Assembly: GCA_007922195.1 (NCBI GenBank)
Contig: ML682007.1
Location: 17,220,487-17,284,486 of the forward strand
DNA: 64,000 bases
Direction: 5' to 3'
Source: Podocnemis expansa
Lineage: Eukaryota; Chordata; Testudines; Podocnemididae
Positions within the stretch are counted from its first letter, which is position 1. Every line of letters begins with the position of its first letter. The translations under genes and the position numbers were made by a program. The notes beneath the pieces were generated by a model that saw only the letters and a list, made by a program, of their open reading frames with translations, was not told where the DNA came from and did no database searches. Of the stretch, positions 46,063 through 58,100 are shown piece by piece.

Positions 46063-47241
46063 CCCTAAATAATTCATTCCAGTGCTTAGCTGTCCCTACC
46101 CATTAGGAAAAAATTCCTAACTGTAACCTAGATCTTTGCTGCAGTTTAAGATGATCACTTCTTGTCCTGGTGTTGGCGAAAAAGAACAATTTATCACTCT
46201 TCTCTTTGTAATGATCTTTAATATATTTGAAGACTTATACACCCCCCCCCCCATTTTCTCTTCTCCAGACTAAACGAACTCAATTTTTTCAATAATTGCA
46301 TCACAGGTCATGTCTTCTAGACCTTTTATTATTTTTATTATTCTTCTCTGGACTTTCTCCAGTTTGCTCACATCTTTCCTGAAGTGTACTATCCAGAACC
46401 AAACACAACACTCCAGTTTAGGCCTTATTAATGAGAAGCAGAATAAAAGAAATACTTCTCATGTCACACTCCTCCTAACACACCCATGAATGAGGCTTTC
46501 TTACCCCACTTTCCTGTCTTTTATTTTTTTACAACAATATTACAATATAGACATATTTATTTTGCAAAGTTCCAGAGGAGTAGCTGTGTTACTCTAGTTC
46601 AGCAAAACAAACAAGGAGTCCCATGGCACTTGAAGACTAACAAATTTATTTATTGCATGAGCTTTCATGGGAGAAAATCCCACTTCATCTGATGCTTAGA
46701 AGATGGGAAAATTTGAATGGGAAATCCACAGGACTCCTTGTTTATTTATTTTATAGTCCACTATAAGTCCCAATCCTTTTCTGGAGTACTCCTTCCTAGG
46801 CAGTCATTTCCAATTTTGTATTTGTGCAATTGATTATTCCTTCCTAAGTGTAATACTTTTCATTTCCCCTATTGAATTTCATTCTATTTATTTCAGATTA
46901 CTTCTTTGGTTCACCACAATCATTTTGAATTCTAATCCTCTCCTCCAAAGTATTTGCAACCCCACCCAGTTTATCATCATCCTCAAACTTTATAAGTATA
47001 CCCTCTGCAAAGGATTTCGATAATGGCATGAAGATATTAACCATAACCAGACTGAAGATAGATCCCTGTGGGACCCACTCATTATATCCTTCCAGCTTGA
47101 CAATGAACCATTGATAGCTTTTCTCTAACTATGGCTTTCCAACCAGTTGTACACCCATCCTTTAATAGATTTGCCTAAGCTATATTTCTCTAGTTTGCTT
47201 ATGAGAAGATCACATGCATAAATGCTTTGTTGAATAGAGAT
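46063..47241 (-). mobile_element. Older CR1 LINE, interrupted by a Penelope-like repeat
   Basis: Minus-strand CR1 text runs from 46063 (complement of the ORF2 C-terminus, TCATTCCAGTGCTTAGC) to about 46450, and again from about 46751 to 47241, where it reaches the reverse transcriptase region (GATAGATCCCTGTGGGACCC at 47056 is the motif B surroundings). Between them lies the repeat at 46569-46750. A C-run of 11 is at 46242-46252. Strongly decayed. Confidence 0.82.
46569..46750 (+). mobile_element. Penelope-like repeat, copy 7 (nested in CR1)
   Basis: Starts GTTCCAGAGGAGTAGCTGTG, continues AACAAGGAGTCCCATGGCAC, and ends with an opposed CCACAGGACTCCTTG. The minus-strand hammerhead-like block at 46655-46695 keeps the hairpin and GAAAGCTCATGC but has CAGATGA instead of CTGATGA. 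It splits the older CR1, so it inserted later. Confidence 0.82.
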
Positions 47242-47796
47242 GGGTTCCTGAACTGAGCCTTAGAAAATAAGTGGAGAACTTAATAAACCCTTGAACATCA
47301 TGAAGCTCACTATGTTGTTTTTTACTGATATAAAATAAAGTTATGTAATTGGGGGAGAGAGGCACACATGGGATGTCTTTCAGTAATTTCTCATTGCAAT
47401 CTTAGAGAGTAGGAGTCACTATGATACAATAATGCCTGATCTAAAGTTTTCTCAGTATTAAGTAAGGGCCCTATGTTTTGCCTATAATGAGGCAACATGG
47501 TCTATAGATGCATACCTGAGCTTCAGGCTTCAACCATAGACAGTTTAAGCAAAAATAATTTATTAGGACTGATAAAGTGTTTAGTCTTAACTCCACTAGG
47601 GGACACTGTTGTTAAATATATGTGAGGATTTGTAAGAATAATCCAATACACAAAGAACAATTCACTGGCTGGAAAACAGACTTGTTCTCCTCCACCCTAC
47701 CTATAAAACTAGATAGACTATTCCTGAAACGAACAAACATTTCTTCCTTTTGTCAAAAAGCACAAAGAAGAAACAAAGGCAGTTTTAAGGATCATT
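47242..47796. other. Unannotated stretch
   Basis: No gene or repeat was recognised here. Confidence 0.5.
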
Positions 47797-47806
47797 ACTG
47801 AGCGCA

Positions 47807-47931
47807 AAACAACCAAAGAGTCCTGTGGCACTTTTAAAGACTAACAAATTTATTTATCGCGTGAGCTTTTGTGGGTGGAATTTTCTCCTTTTTGTTTTGC
47901 TAACCTAAACCAGGACAGCTACCCCTTTGGA
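47807..47931 (+). mobile_element. Penelope-like repeat, copy 8
   Basis: AAAGAGTCCTGTGGCAC and GACTAACAAATTTATTTATC lead to CGCGTGAGCTTTTGTGG, and the element ends in GGACAGCTACCCCTTTGGA. Perfect 10-base flanks ACTGAGCGCA are present at 47797-47806 and 47932-47941. The centre with the CUGANGA part is deleted. Confidence 0.88.
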
Positions 47932-47941
47932 ACTGAGCGCA

Positions 47942-50084
47942 GTGTTCTTGGTATTCTGCAAAGATATTAAAAAACACTGTCCCTTCCCCAAGGAATTTAT
48001 AGAAAATACAAATGCAATTTAGAAAAAAAAAAGGGCAGGGGGGACTTTAATAGCTCAAAAAAGTTCCAGGCATGTTAAGATAAATTCACAAGCAGATCCT
48101 AGCAAACCATACTTTTACTAATATCCTACAACATGAATGATACACTATTCAGAATAGTCTTAGTGTAATTTGATATACCTCATCTTATTTAAGCACAAAT
48201 CTCTATGGGCCTATGGCACTAGGCATCATAGAAAACAATTTTCTTTTGTAAACACAGTGAAGAACTCAAGCTGCTGCACAACACAGAAACATGATTAAAA
48301 TGCAATAAATGCATATTTTGAAAAACTATCCTTATTAAAATTCATTAAATGCTTTTATGAATTTTGTGATGGAATGGTTTTCCCAAAGAGTAGAGTTATA
48401 GGGATGTGGTATGTATGACTACCCTCTCTTGGACATATTTGGCAGACCTGCTTTGGTGGCAGGGCTGGTTGAATGTTTTGTCTCAATGGAAAATTGGAGG
48501 TCTGAATAAGTGTTTTCTTTTTACAAGAAGTGTTTGTGTGTCACAGAAAACACTGACTTTTCATTAAAAAAAAAAAAAAAAAAAAAAACTGAAAACCAAA
48601 AAGGGGTTTGCCAAAAACTGAAAAATTGAGTTTTGAATGAAAGTTTTCCATTTTCTGTTTTCAACAAAAGGATTTTTTCTTCATTTTCCTTGAACTTTTC
48701 CTGCAGGGAAAGAAAAGCCCATTTCCAAGCTGCTGTAGTTTATAAGTTCCCTCTCATATAAATCTGCTCTTTCAGCTCTCTGAACAGATATGTATGGGGG
48801 TTTTTAACACGAAATTCACCCCCAAGATCCATCCCCATTGCCTCGTGTATGCAGGTAACAACCAACCAACCAACCATGGAAGCTCAACTAAGAAAAGTAA
48901 TTCCAGTAGTAGCTGGGATGCAGCACACTCGAGGGATTAATCCCCTCAGATAAAGTCTATGGTGCCCTGGACCTGTGTTTAGTCCAGTACACCGAATTAA
49001 CTGTATTGGGTTGTGTTCTGCTGGATCAATGCCCTGATCAATTCCTTTCCTCCTAGCAGCCATCTTTCAACTCCAGAATCTAAGCTTTTGTGGCATTTTT
49101 TTTGTTTTATTTTTAGATTGCCAGCCTTTATTGTTATCTTCCCCTCCTCTCAAAACAAAATAACTTCAACATATGGCACAAAGGCAAACCAATTCTTGAA
49201 AGGTATGTGAACTGTTCCACAATTTACCACACTGAGGATTTTAACTCAGACACCTAAAATCAACAGTTTAGATGTCAGCCCCTTTAAGTATTGCTGTGCT
49301 GATCAAATCATGCGTGACAGAGATGGTGATCTCCTTAGGAGTTTTATACAATTCTGCTAAGAGGAACGATGCTCAGTTTTTCTCATTTGACACAATGATT
49401 TCTCGGTTTCAGGTAGAGGCAATAGCCTCCATGGTTTGTAGGCAGATTCATGGAAGCCTGTGAAGTAATAAAACTATCATTGACTGGACTGACAAATTTA
49501 GAATCCTGTCATTCTCCAATTCACAGGATTTGTAACGCCATATGGTGAGAATTACCAGCAGCTCCTTTATAATCACTGAAGAACTTTCACAGCTGAGAAA
49601 TCTTTACAAATTGGCTCAGAAAAATTGATAAAATAATCTGTGCCACGGGAACTTAACAGAATGATAAGATCCCTCCCTCAGTTAAACAGTTTCTTCTGGT
49701 CTTTGATCCAAGATATTACTCCTTGGTCAGCCTGCAGCCTCAATGCCATCAACAATAAGCATTTTAATTAGAAAAATAAAATGCTACTCTTGATCTAAAT
49801 ATATTTGCAACTGGAAATTACACTTGACCTGAAGAAGAGCTCTGTGTCCCTCAGTGTTTCCCAAAGAGTGGCCCCTGAACTTTTCCTGAATGCAGTATAG
49901 GAAGCCTGAGATGTCCCTCACCCAATAAAGGAAGCGGTCACTGGAATCCAAAAGGCTGAGAAACGGTGCATTAAAAATCACCCAGCTTAGCAAAGCAGAC
50001 TTTTCAGAGGGTCTGCTGTTAATTTTAAGTAGTGACACTAGAGGGCAATAGACACACGTATCATCTGAATTAGCCTGGTTGGCA
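47942..50084. other. Mostly unannotated; AT-rich repeat and poly-A
   Basis: A run of 23 A residues is at 48566-48588, inside a region (48540-48720) that resembles the GAAA/TTTC family of 10600 and 42040. AACC units repeat at 48860-48877. No gene is seen. Confidence 0.45.
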
Positions 50085-50170
50085 AGGCAAAACAAACAAG
50101 GAGTCCTGTTTATTTTTATTTTATTTATTGCATGAGCTTTCGTGGGAGAAAACCCCACTTCATCAGGTGT
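50085..50170 (+). mobile_element. Penelope-like repeat, copy 9
   Basis: AACAAACAAGGAGTCCTG, a shortened TTTATTTATTGCATGAGC, then CTTTCGTGGGAG. Read on the minus strand, 50130-50167 contains CTGATGA, an extra A, hairpin GTGGGG-TTTTC-TCCCAC, GAAA and GCTCATGC. The core is complete; the GCAT half of stem I is altered to GCACAC. Confidence 0.82.
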
Positions 50171-50439
50171 GCAATGGAGTACCAACAAGCAGCAAGGCAA
50201 TACCTGCACTGGGTCTTTTAGAGCTGAAGCCCCTAGAACAAAGGTTTGATGGGAATAAAGCTTTCAAAGGAAGAAACCCCTTGTCTTAGGACACGTTATA
50301 GAAGGGGCAATAGGAGACGACCAGGACAGTGCAGGTAATGGTACTGAATATACACCCTGGGTGTACCACAAAAAGCCCCAGGCCACCAAGCTGGGCGATG
50401 GAGTATAAACTATAGGCTGTCCTACAACAGAAAGACTGT

Positions 50440-50595
50440 TACTTAGGTTGTAATCTCTTCAAGGTAGGTATTGTGTTCTATCGTGCACAGCACCTAGCAC
50501 ATCAGGGCCGTGATCTTGTTCAGTCTGTAGATACTGCTGTAACAAACATTTAGTAATAAACAACATGATCTTCTGGCCTTAAAAATCTATGACGC
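50440..50595 (-). repeat. Old interspersed repeat, copy c, with a LINE-tail fragment
   Basis: GTTGTAATCTCTTCAAGGTAG, CACAGCACCTAGCACATCAG and GGGCCGTGATCTTG are the reverse orientation of the family at 25158-25262. The last 30 bases, ATGATCTTCTGGCCTTAAAA, look like a CR1/L3 3' tail fragment. Confidence 0.55.
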
Positions 50596-51265
50596 CCTGA
50601 TGAGATGCACCTCCACTTGTATTAAATCCTCTCACAATAGGCTGTGTCTCTTTATTTAAATATTTGCTTCCAGGAACAAATTCCCCAGTATAGGAGGAAA
50701 ACTAAGATCTTCCCTAATCAACCAGCACTCTGAGAACTGCCAGACTGTTATGCACAGTGATTCAGGGCATCAAAGAACCCTAGGTATTGCTCATCTGGCG
50801 GAGTAGTGATGTATTCATTCACTTATGTGTACACTCCCCATCTGCATGCAACATACACCACTTATGTGCTAGGATTACCAAACCCGTCTGCCTAGCAGTT
50901 TGCATGATACAGATGAACGACTGTAATCATTTCTCATTGTTCTTCACTGGAAAAAAATTTAAGATTTGCTTGGGTTCTGCTCATGCCTTTTTTTGTGTCT
51001 GCTTTCTGTGAAGATTTCTAGCCAACAGTTTGGAGGCAGGACTTTTGTCCAGCCCACCCCACTTTAACTGAACATTACACAGAATGTTCTTTGACGAGCT
51101 AAATTTGTAATTGAATGGTTTTCCAAATTACACTCCATCATGCAACAAACTCGATACCATTATGATCTGTGTGCCCAATGAAAATTAACGCAGCTGAAAG
51201 TTTGCGATATTGAATACAGTATTTGAGGATTTCTAATGAAGGTCCATATTCTTGATTTTATTAGG
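50596..51265. other. Unannotated stretch
   Basis: No gene or repeat was recognised here. Confidence 0.45.
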
Positions 51266-51375
51266 TTTATTTTTTGCATGAGCTTTCGTGGGAGAAGATC
51301 CCACTTCCTCAGATGCTTCACACAACTGCTTGTTGTTTTTTTACTGGACTAGACTAACACAGCTATCCCTTTTGA
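51266..51375 (-). mobile_element. Penelope-like repeat, copy 10
   Basis: TTTTTTGCATGAGCTTTCGTG, then GATCCCACTTCCTCAGATGC, and a right part ending GGACTAGACTAACACAGC and TATCCCTTTTG. The whole hammerhead-like block lies at 51276-51316 and is the best conserved of the short-stem type in this window. Confidence 0.85.
51276..51316 (-). ncRNA. Hammerhead-ribozyme-like motif, best copy
   Basis: Read on the minus strand: GCAT, CTGAGGA, A, hairpin GTGGGA-TCTTC-TCCCAC, GAAA, GCTC, ATGC. CTGAGGA satisfies the CUGANGA consensus, GAAA is intact, GCAT pairs with ATGC as stem I, and a C precedes the ATGC as expected for a cleavage site. The extra A after the CUGANGA block and lack of a folded stem III are departures from the standard core. 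The AGCU in the stem III position is self-complementary. Function is inferred only. Confidence 0.5.
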
Positions 51376-54300
51376 GATTGTATTAGGACCATTTCTCATT
51401 ATGCTCCAGATGCAGGCCACCAACACAGGCAACCACAAGAGAATCAACCCAATATAGGGCTTCCTTTGGTGGCACAGAACTGACATATAGTGGCTTCTAT
51501 ATCATTTACCTTCCCTGCAAATTTTACAAGGGGCTAAGATGGGTCTCCCTGCACACCACAGATCCTCTGTTGTTCATAGCTCCTCAAAGCTGGTATAATT
51601 TCAAGAAGCCCTCCAGCTGAACTGACTCGCACTCAGGGACCAGCTCCCATGTAACTAGCCCACAAACAGAGGAATGCAAGACAGCTTACAGCCAAATTCA
51701 CAGTCTTTCACTTCTCGAATGCTGCTGTGTGCTGTTTGGCCGCACCACAGATCACACCTCAAAAGGTAGCTTTGAACAAGTCTTTCCCTCCGTCATGCTA
51801 TTCAGTTAAGCTCTTACTAAACCCTGTTGTTCTTTTTCTATCACAGAATGAGGCCCCTGCACAATATCCCTGCTCCACCAAGTGATCAAGTGTCAATACA
51901 CCCAACCAATGAGTAAAACACAAATTTAGAAGCTTTGTCTCATCACAGCAAACTCTCATTAGCTGATAACAGCCAAAGCAGCATTTCTGAGCAGTCTTTC
52001 AGGAGGCTTATACATACTACTAGCTTAAATAATGCCCTGTGAGGTGCTAGTAATCAATAGTCTCACAGGAGCTTAAATACTCAACCTACCATGAAACCAG
52101 TATTCTCCCCAGGACTTGAAATTGGGGGAGGTATGGGGGTGCTGATTAAATTGGTATAACACTGTTACTAGGTGACAACTGGGGGGTGTTGGGAAATTCA
52201 GGGGGGGGTTAAGGGGGGTATGGGGGTGTTAGGGAAATCCCTGCATGAAACCAATTACTGCCTTGACATTTCAAAGCGCATCAAGCCCAGTATGACCCAC
52301 TTGTAGGACCAGAAAACATAAGCTAGTTATTAAACCTGATACACAAAAACAAAATTAGAAGCTACCTAAGGCAAACTGCAAACATAACATGCTCAAGGTA
52401 CAATCAAGCTCAATTTCATAAGTTAAACAGCATTAACTGTGGTCAGTATTTGCTTGGGTTCCCAGGGACAACGGATGTTGGTGACATCTTCCCCTGCAGC
52501 TATGCTGAACAATGTTACTAATATGGTGCTGGAAATGGTGTCTGAGATGGAAAGCTCATCATTTGTGACAATCTTCCATATCACTTTCCACAGGAAGACA
52601 GGTAGTTAGCCTCACTGTCCCAATCTAGACAATTACAAGCTGCCTAATTTCCCCCTGAGGTTTGATTTGGACATGGTATTCACCCCTTCCTGTCCTAAAC
52701 AGTTATGCAGAATTGCTACACAACAGGTGCTATGTTTTTTCCCCAGAAGTGGCTGCTTTTCAGAGGTGGACAAAATTAAATTGGGATAGATGGATTCATT
52801 GGCAAGCTGTTGTGGGATCCTCTACTACTATATAAATATATTATTGCTTTAAAATCTATAGTATAGTAGTGTGCGGCGCTAATGCAACAGTACATGAGGG
52901 AAAAAATCCACTTCAAATGTGCTTCATTCAAAAATCAGAATACACATCACATCATCATGCACATTTTTTACAAGAATGTGCCTGCCGGCTTATGTGTGCA
53001 CCTTCAGCATACCACATATGTCATGCGCTGTACACATGTGCCAAGCATGTGCTGTACACATATGCCAAGAGGTATGTGATGCAGCACAGAACAGCCAATA
53101 GGCAGTGCAAGCAACATACATATATGCTTTGCTCTATAAGCACAGAGGGCACAAAATCTTCAGTATCACCAAAAATACACCCAAGAGATACAGATGTCCA
53201 GGGCTTGCACTATAGGTACCTTTGTTCCTGGGTGGTGTGAGGAGAGCAATAAAGCTGCTTCTAATAAAGGAATATATTTCCAGAGATTGAGTAGAATTCT
53301 TTGCCCTTTTGAACCCACTGTCTCAGTTCCTATAAATTGTTTCTCCATCATAGCTGAAACCTTTTGGCTCCAGCTGCTTAGCCAACTTGCAATTTATGAG
53401 GCTTTCTAACCACTTTGGACAAAGAATAGTAAAAAAAAACAAAGGAGGCTGCAATCCCAGGTGAATTGTGAGCCACCAAAATGTACTGTGGATATACAGA
53501 AGGTACATAAATAATATATAGAATTAGATACACCTAACTCAACGGAAGGCTATAATTCCTTGAAGAGCTTCTATGGCTATCATAAAGCACAATAGCAGAG
53601 CTATCTGTCTAATCTAAGCAATAGGATTTTCAGTAGTACTGTTTCAAATCCTTAGAGGCAGTATGTTACTGTCTGTACAGTATGTAATTATAGATAATAT
53701 GCAAAGTGATAATGAAGAGCCAAGTTTCAGCTCTGGGATGTGTTACTTCCCCTCCCCCCCTCTGGACTGTAATTTATTTCTCATTCCACACTCTCGTTCA
53801 AGAGACGATGGATTTCCAGGGAACTTTCCAACAGACACAGACACATAGCAGGTCAAGACAAGAATCTCAGTTCATAATTTCCTTTGATATAAAAGGGATT
53901 TCCATTAAAAAAAAAACAAACCCCTGAACCTGAATCCACCCCTGCTATTTTGGCTTCAGGTTGGATCCCCAGAAGTCTGAAGCATCACAAAATTAGCTGG
54001 GACTGATTCTTAAACTCATGGGCTAGGAGGTAACATTTTGCGCTTGGAACTGGTGTGGTGTGTGTGCCTCTGGGCATGATGATTCTGTGATGGTCTGGTA
54101 CACACTTCCCCCTGCAGCAGGGCATAGCCGGCCAGGGTGGGGCTAGCCCTACTACTGAGACCTAATTAGGGGGAAAAGAGAGCCAGCTGAGTTGGCTGAT
54201 TAAGAAGCTGGGAACTAGGAACAGTTGTGGGAGTTGGGAAATCTGTAAAAGTTGGGAGACTGACCAGGAACAGGAAGCTGGAGGGGTGCAGGAGCCTGTA

Positions 54301-54602
54301 GCAGGGGCAGGGAAAGCACCAAGAGGAGAAGGCTGAGCACCCTGCATCTTCAGGTGCAGATGGCAAAAGTTAATACACAGAAGAGAGATTCTTTATGCTG
54401 TATATGATTAACCTGTAGAACTCACTGCTTCATGAGATTACAGGGGTAAATCACATAGAAAAAATTAAATGGAGTGGCTGGGTAATGCTGGGATACAAAT
54501 AGTAAGAGCTATCAATACCCATGCTTCAGGGCATGAATTCTTAGAAATTGGGGTCAGCAAAAAAACCCGCTCTCATAGCAGTGTGGTGTCACATAATTAG
54601 AA
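51376..54602. other. Mostly unannotated stretch with a G-rich segment
   Basis: No exon was found. It includes the G-quadruplex motif at 52181-52234, a TACACATGTGCC-type partial duplication near 53028-53065, and a segment at 54360-54560 that may be a decayed CR1-type 3' end (GATTAACCTGTAGAACTCAC). A GC-richer piece at 54100-54370 of unknown origin precedes it. Confidence 0.4.
52181..52234 (+). other. Potential G-quadruplex motif
   Basis: Six G-runs of 6, 3, 8, 6, 5 and 3 bases are separated by loops of 4, 7, 4, 3 and 5 bases. This satisfies the usual rule of four or more runs of at least three G with loops of 1 to 7. Two partial repeats of a GGTATGGGGGTG unit suggest origin by local duplication. 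Confidence 0.7.
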
Positions 54603-54811
54603 GTTCCAGAGGGGAACCCATGTTAGGTCTGGTTCAGTAAAACAAACAAGGAGTCCTGTGGCACTTTTAAAGAGTAACAAATTTATTTATCGCATAAGCT
54701 TTCATGGGAGAATATTCAAAACATCTGATGAGGTGGGATTTTCTCCCACAAAAGCTCATGCGATAAATAAATTTGTTAGTCTTTAAAAGTGCTACAGGAC
54801 TCCTTGTTTAC
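54603..54811 (+). mobile_element. Penelope-like repeat, copy 11 (inverted pair)
   Basis: Starts GTTCCAGAGGGGAACCCATG, then AACAAGGAGTCCTGTGGCAC, and mirrors back through CATGCGATAAATAAATTTG to GTGCTACAGGACTCCTTG. Flanking AATTAG (54597-54602 region and 54812-54817) may be a short target duplication. The plus-strand hammerhead-like block at 54721-54761 keeps CTGATGA and the hairpin GTGGGA-TTTTC-TCCCAC but has AAAA in place of GAAA. The opposite unit is decayed. Confidence 0.85.
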
Positions 54812-55100
54812 AATTAGGAGTATAATGGGAGCTCTTTATGGCCTTATTCTAGGACAGTGATGCTCTCACCTTTCCTTTCTGTGGACTAGTAGGTTAGAGA
54901 AAGACAAAGCCAACTGTCCCCGAAAACCACAATTTCCAAGCACTTGGTTCTCAAAACTTCATTCTGCAGATGACCTGTGTGGATCAAAAACAGTCCACAG
55001 GCAGTTTGAAAACAACAGCTCTGGGACATCATATACTGATGGACTATCATCCCCCTCAACTTTTTGGATTAGATGGACTGTTAGTCCTGTTCCTGCATGG

Positions 55101-55154
55101 CAGCAGGACTCTTTGTTTGTTTTATTGAACTAGACTAACACAGCTGCACCGTTG
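55101..55154 (-). mobile_element. Penelope-like repeat, copy 12 (end fragment)
   Basis: Only the terminal part remains: GCAGCAGGACTCTTTGTTTG followed by GAACTAGACTAACACAGCTG. Confidence 0.7.
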
Positions 55155-58100
55155 ACACTAGGAAGCAGTGAAGAGGTTAAAAGGACTTAACTGATGGAAT
55201 TTAGATCATGCCACTTACCAGATGGATGAGGTAAAAGTAAAGAGATGCCCCAGCAAGAGAGCAGAAGAGCAGATAAGAGTTGCCTCCAGTGACCAAAAAA
55301 AAAAAAAAAAAGACCTTTTTGTTGTTGTTAAGCATCACATTGCCAGAACGTGGCTTGTAATTTCGCTTCGCTTCGTGAACAGTACCTGATGTGTATGAAC
55401 AGATGGGAGAGAGTTCCAGTTCTGCCCCTCTGGCAGTACTGTACATTCTGTGTGCATGTCCGAATTCAGAGCCCTCTCTAGGCACATGTCAGCTCTAGTC
55501 AGTGGATTCATCTTTTCCAATCGCACTGCTTGGCTTCCTGTGAATTTGTTCTTTCAGTTTTCCTTAGGCTGTCCTGGATGCCATGGTGAACAGTGATAAC
55601 ATACATTTTTTTAAGAGCTAGCAACATTTAAAAAAAAATGTCTGTGATTGGATTTACCTCTATGGCAACTCCTTGTGACCCACTAGACACAATTCACTCA
55701 GCCAGTCTTCAGTAGATCTCTGTCTTTTGTGAGGACTGAGGTAATGATGCACTAACTCTATGGTCAAGGCACCCCTCAGTCATGCTCCTTTCAGGTTGTT
55801 AAGGAGCAAAAGAAATCAAGAATCCCCCCTTTGTGGGACCCCATCCTTCTGTTCAGGCTTTTCTTTTAGCTGCCAGTATTTTGGCCAGTTTCCTAGCATC
55901 TGATCATCCCTTCAGGCAGGAGGCTCACCTGACCAGCCAACTAGTTCAGTCTCTGGGCTGCAACAAGGCTTCTCTCACATCAAGGAGGGGAACTCTGCTG
56001 ATCTTACTGGTCAGCCCTGGACTGAGCTAAATCCCCTCCTTTCATCACCTCTCTTTAAGTTTGACCAGATGCAGGTGGAGTAGGGTGGAGCCAGTTAAAT
56101 TCAGACACTCATTAATCCTCTGCTTGTCAGCATGGTCCTTGTTTGCTCAATCACAATGCCCCTGAACCAAAACCTCAAAATAAAACTCCCCTACATTTGG
56201 AGGCTGTTCAGATTCAGATCCAGATCAGTTCTAATTCCTGTGATGCCTAAACAGTATCAGTCAGTTTCTCCTTCCTGCTGCCCCTTCCCCTTGCTGCCAT
56301 GGTATTCTCGCTACTCTCCCTTGGCATTGCAGCTAAGGTACTTACATGGACCCCACTTCCATAACATTTGTGCACGATTCCTCATAGTCTTTATTGTATT
56401 CATCCATCCTCACAACACCACTGTGAAATAGGGATGTGCTGTTATCCCCCATACAGATATCAACCAAACCCCACTCATGGTTAGCGAGTAGCAGCAATTC
56501 AAATGTCTCTTTCTAAATCTGTTTCCGGTCCCAAGACAACTGGTTGTCTGGTGCCAGGTGGGGGCACTGCTGGCTAGGCAGGGCATCATCAGAGTCTATT
56601 TGACTCCACTACTGCCATCTGCCCCATTTCTCATAGCAAAATCTGTGTTGCTCTCATTACAAAGTCCTCACAGAAGGGAAGCAAAGAACATTTAGGACTC
56701 TTGACCAGAGTCCCATCTACTTGATAATCAGCTGTTTGCCACAAGATAAGAGCTTTTCAAAGTTTCTCTTGGAAACCCTAACTTCAAAATCCCAGCTAAT
56801 ACATAGTTAGGATCACCTCTCAACTGAAATAGTGGATAGGTGGTTTATTCAAATTAAGCCCTTCATGGCAGCATTCTTCCTTCTTCACCAAATGATGAAG
56901 TAGAGGCTCTTCCCCTCTGGGTCAATAGGTGTTCCATCAAAGTCTGCAGTTCTTGTTTCTTGCAACACGCTTCTTAATAGATTTTCTGTTTCTTATTCAG
57001 AAGTCCACATACTGAAGCTTGCTGAGCCAGAGGCAATAAGTCAGGACCATTCAGGTTCCTCTTAAAACACAATGTTGCTTTTTGCCTGGTCTTCCTTGAC
57101 CTGTCACAAAATGAATCCCAGCTGGAATCCTTCCTCTTCAATGAAATTCTTTATGTGTGAGTGTCCTGAAAGTACTTTAAGGGTAATCCTTTCAGTCTTT
57201 CACTACAAACATAACTAGTATTGACCTTACTGCATGGTCATTTATATAGCACTTTCTGAACGTTTCATTCCCTCCACGCCTCCCTCAGAAGTGCTGGTAA
57301 GTGACTAGCACAAAGACCTAAGTAAATGATAAACTAGGAAATGTAATTGAAACGGCAAAGAGATTCACCACACTACAAGACTTTCAAGTATCTCCCCGGC
57401 TCAGGCCAGGCTACCAGATGCAAAAGATAATTGGCCTCTAACTACGCCTGGTGACATTTCACAATCCAGCATTTTCCTCTGTAATGAAGAGCAAGAACTA
57501 CCACAAAATGCCAAAATATACAGTACTGGGAATATGTTGTATTGACTATCGGCACCTACAGTGTGAAGCAGGAGACTATAATTCATGCATTTACTTTACC
57601 AAGTTTTATCCCCCAGCTGCAGATACTCACCACTGCCACAGAATAAATAGGTGTTACCTGCACATATTTGCATATAAAAATTGCTACCCTTGCTTTTTTC
57701 TCCCTGCAGGCTTCTATTTAATCAAGAACAAAACACACTGGATGCTAATGTCCTAGATCAGAAAGGGAGAAAATAGCCAAAAGAGCTCCTACAAAATGTC
57801 CCCTGTACTTTTATGCTGGGCTACTTATAGAGTTCTCTCCTAGCTTGCACAGCAGAATATGACAGTTTGAGGTCAGAGTTCCTCCAGCATTTGTGTCTTA
57901 AGCTACATTCCCCTGCCTTTGAGAACATTGTAGGATCTCTCTCCTCTTTGATGAACCTCAACGTCTTGCTGCAAAACCTGGAAGACTCACTACTTGAAAA
58001 AAGCAAAGATAAGGGGAGCATGTAGCACAATAACTCTCTCCACTGACCAAAAAAAAAATCTCATCAAAACAGGTATAGAAACAAAAGAACAGCATCAGGT

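Noticed and set aside
54100..54370. Possible solo LTR of an endogenous retrovirus
   Set aside because: The purine-rich GC-richer segment lacks visible TG..CA ends, target duplication or a convincing promoter and polyadenylation signal.
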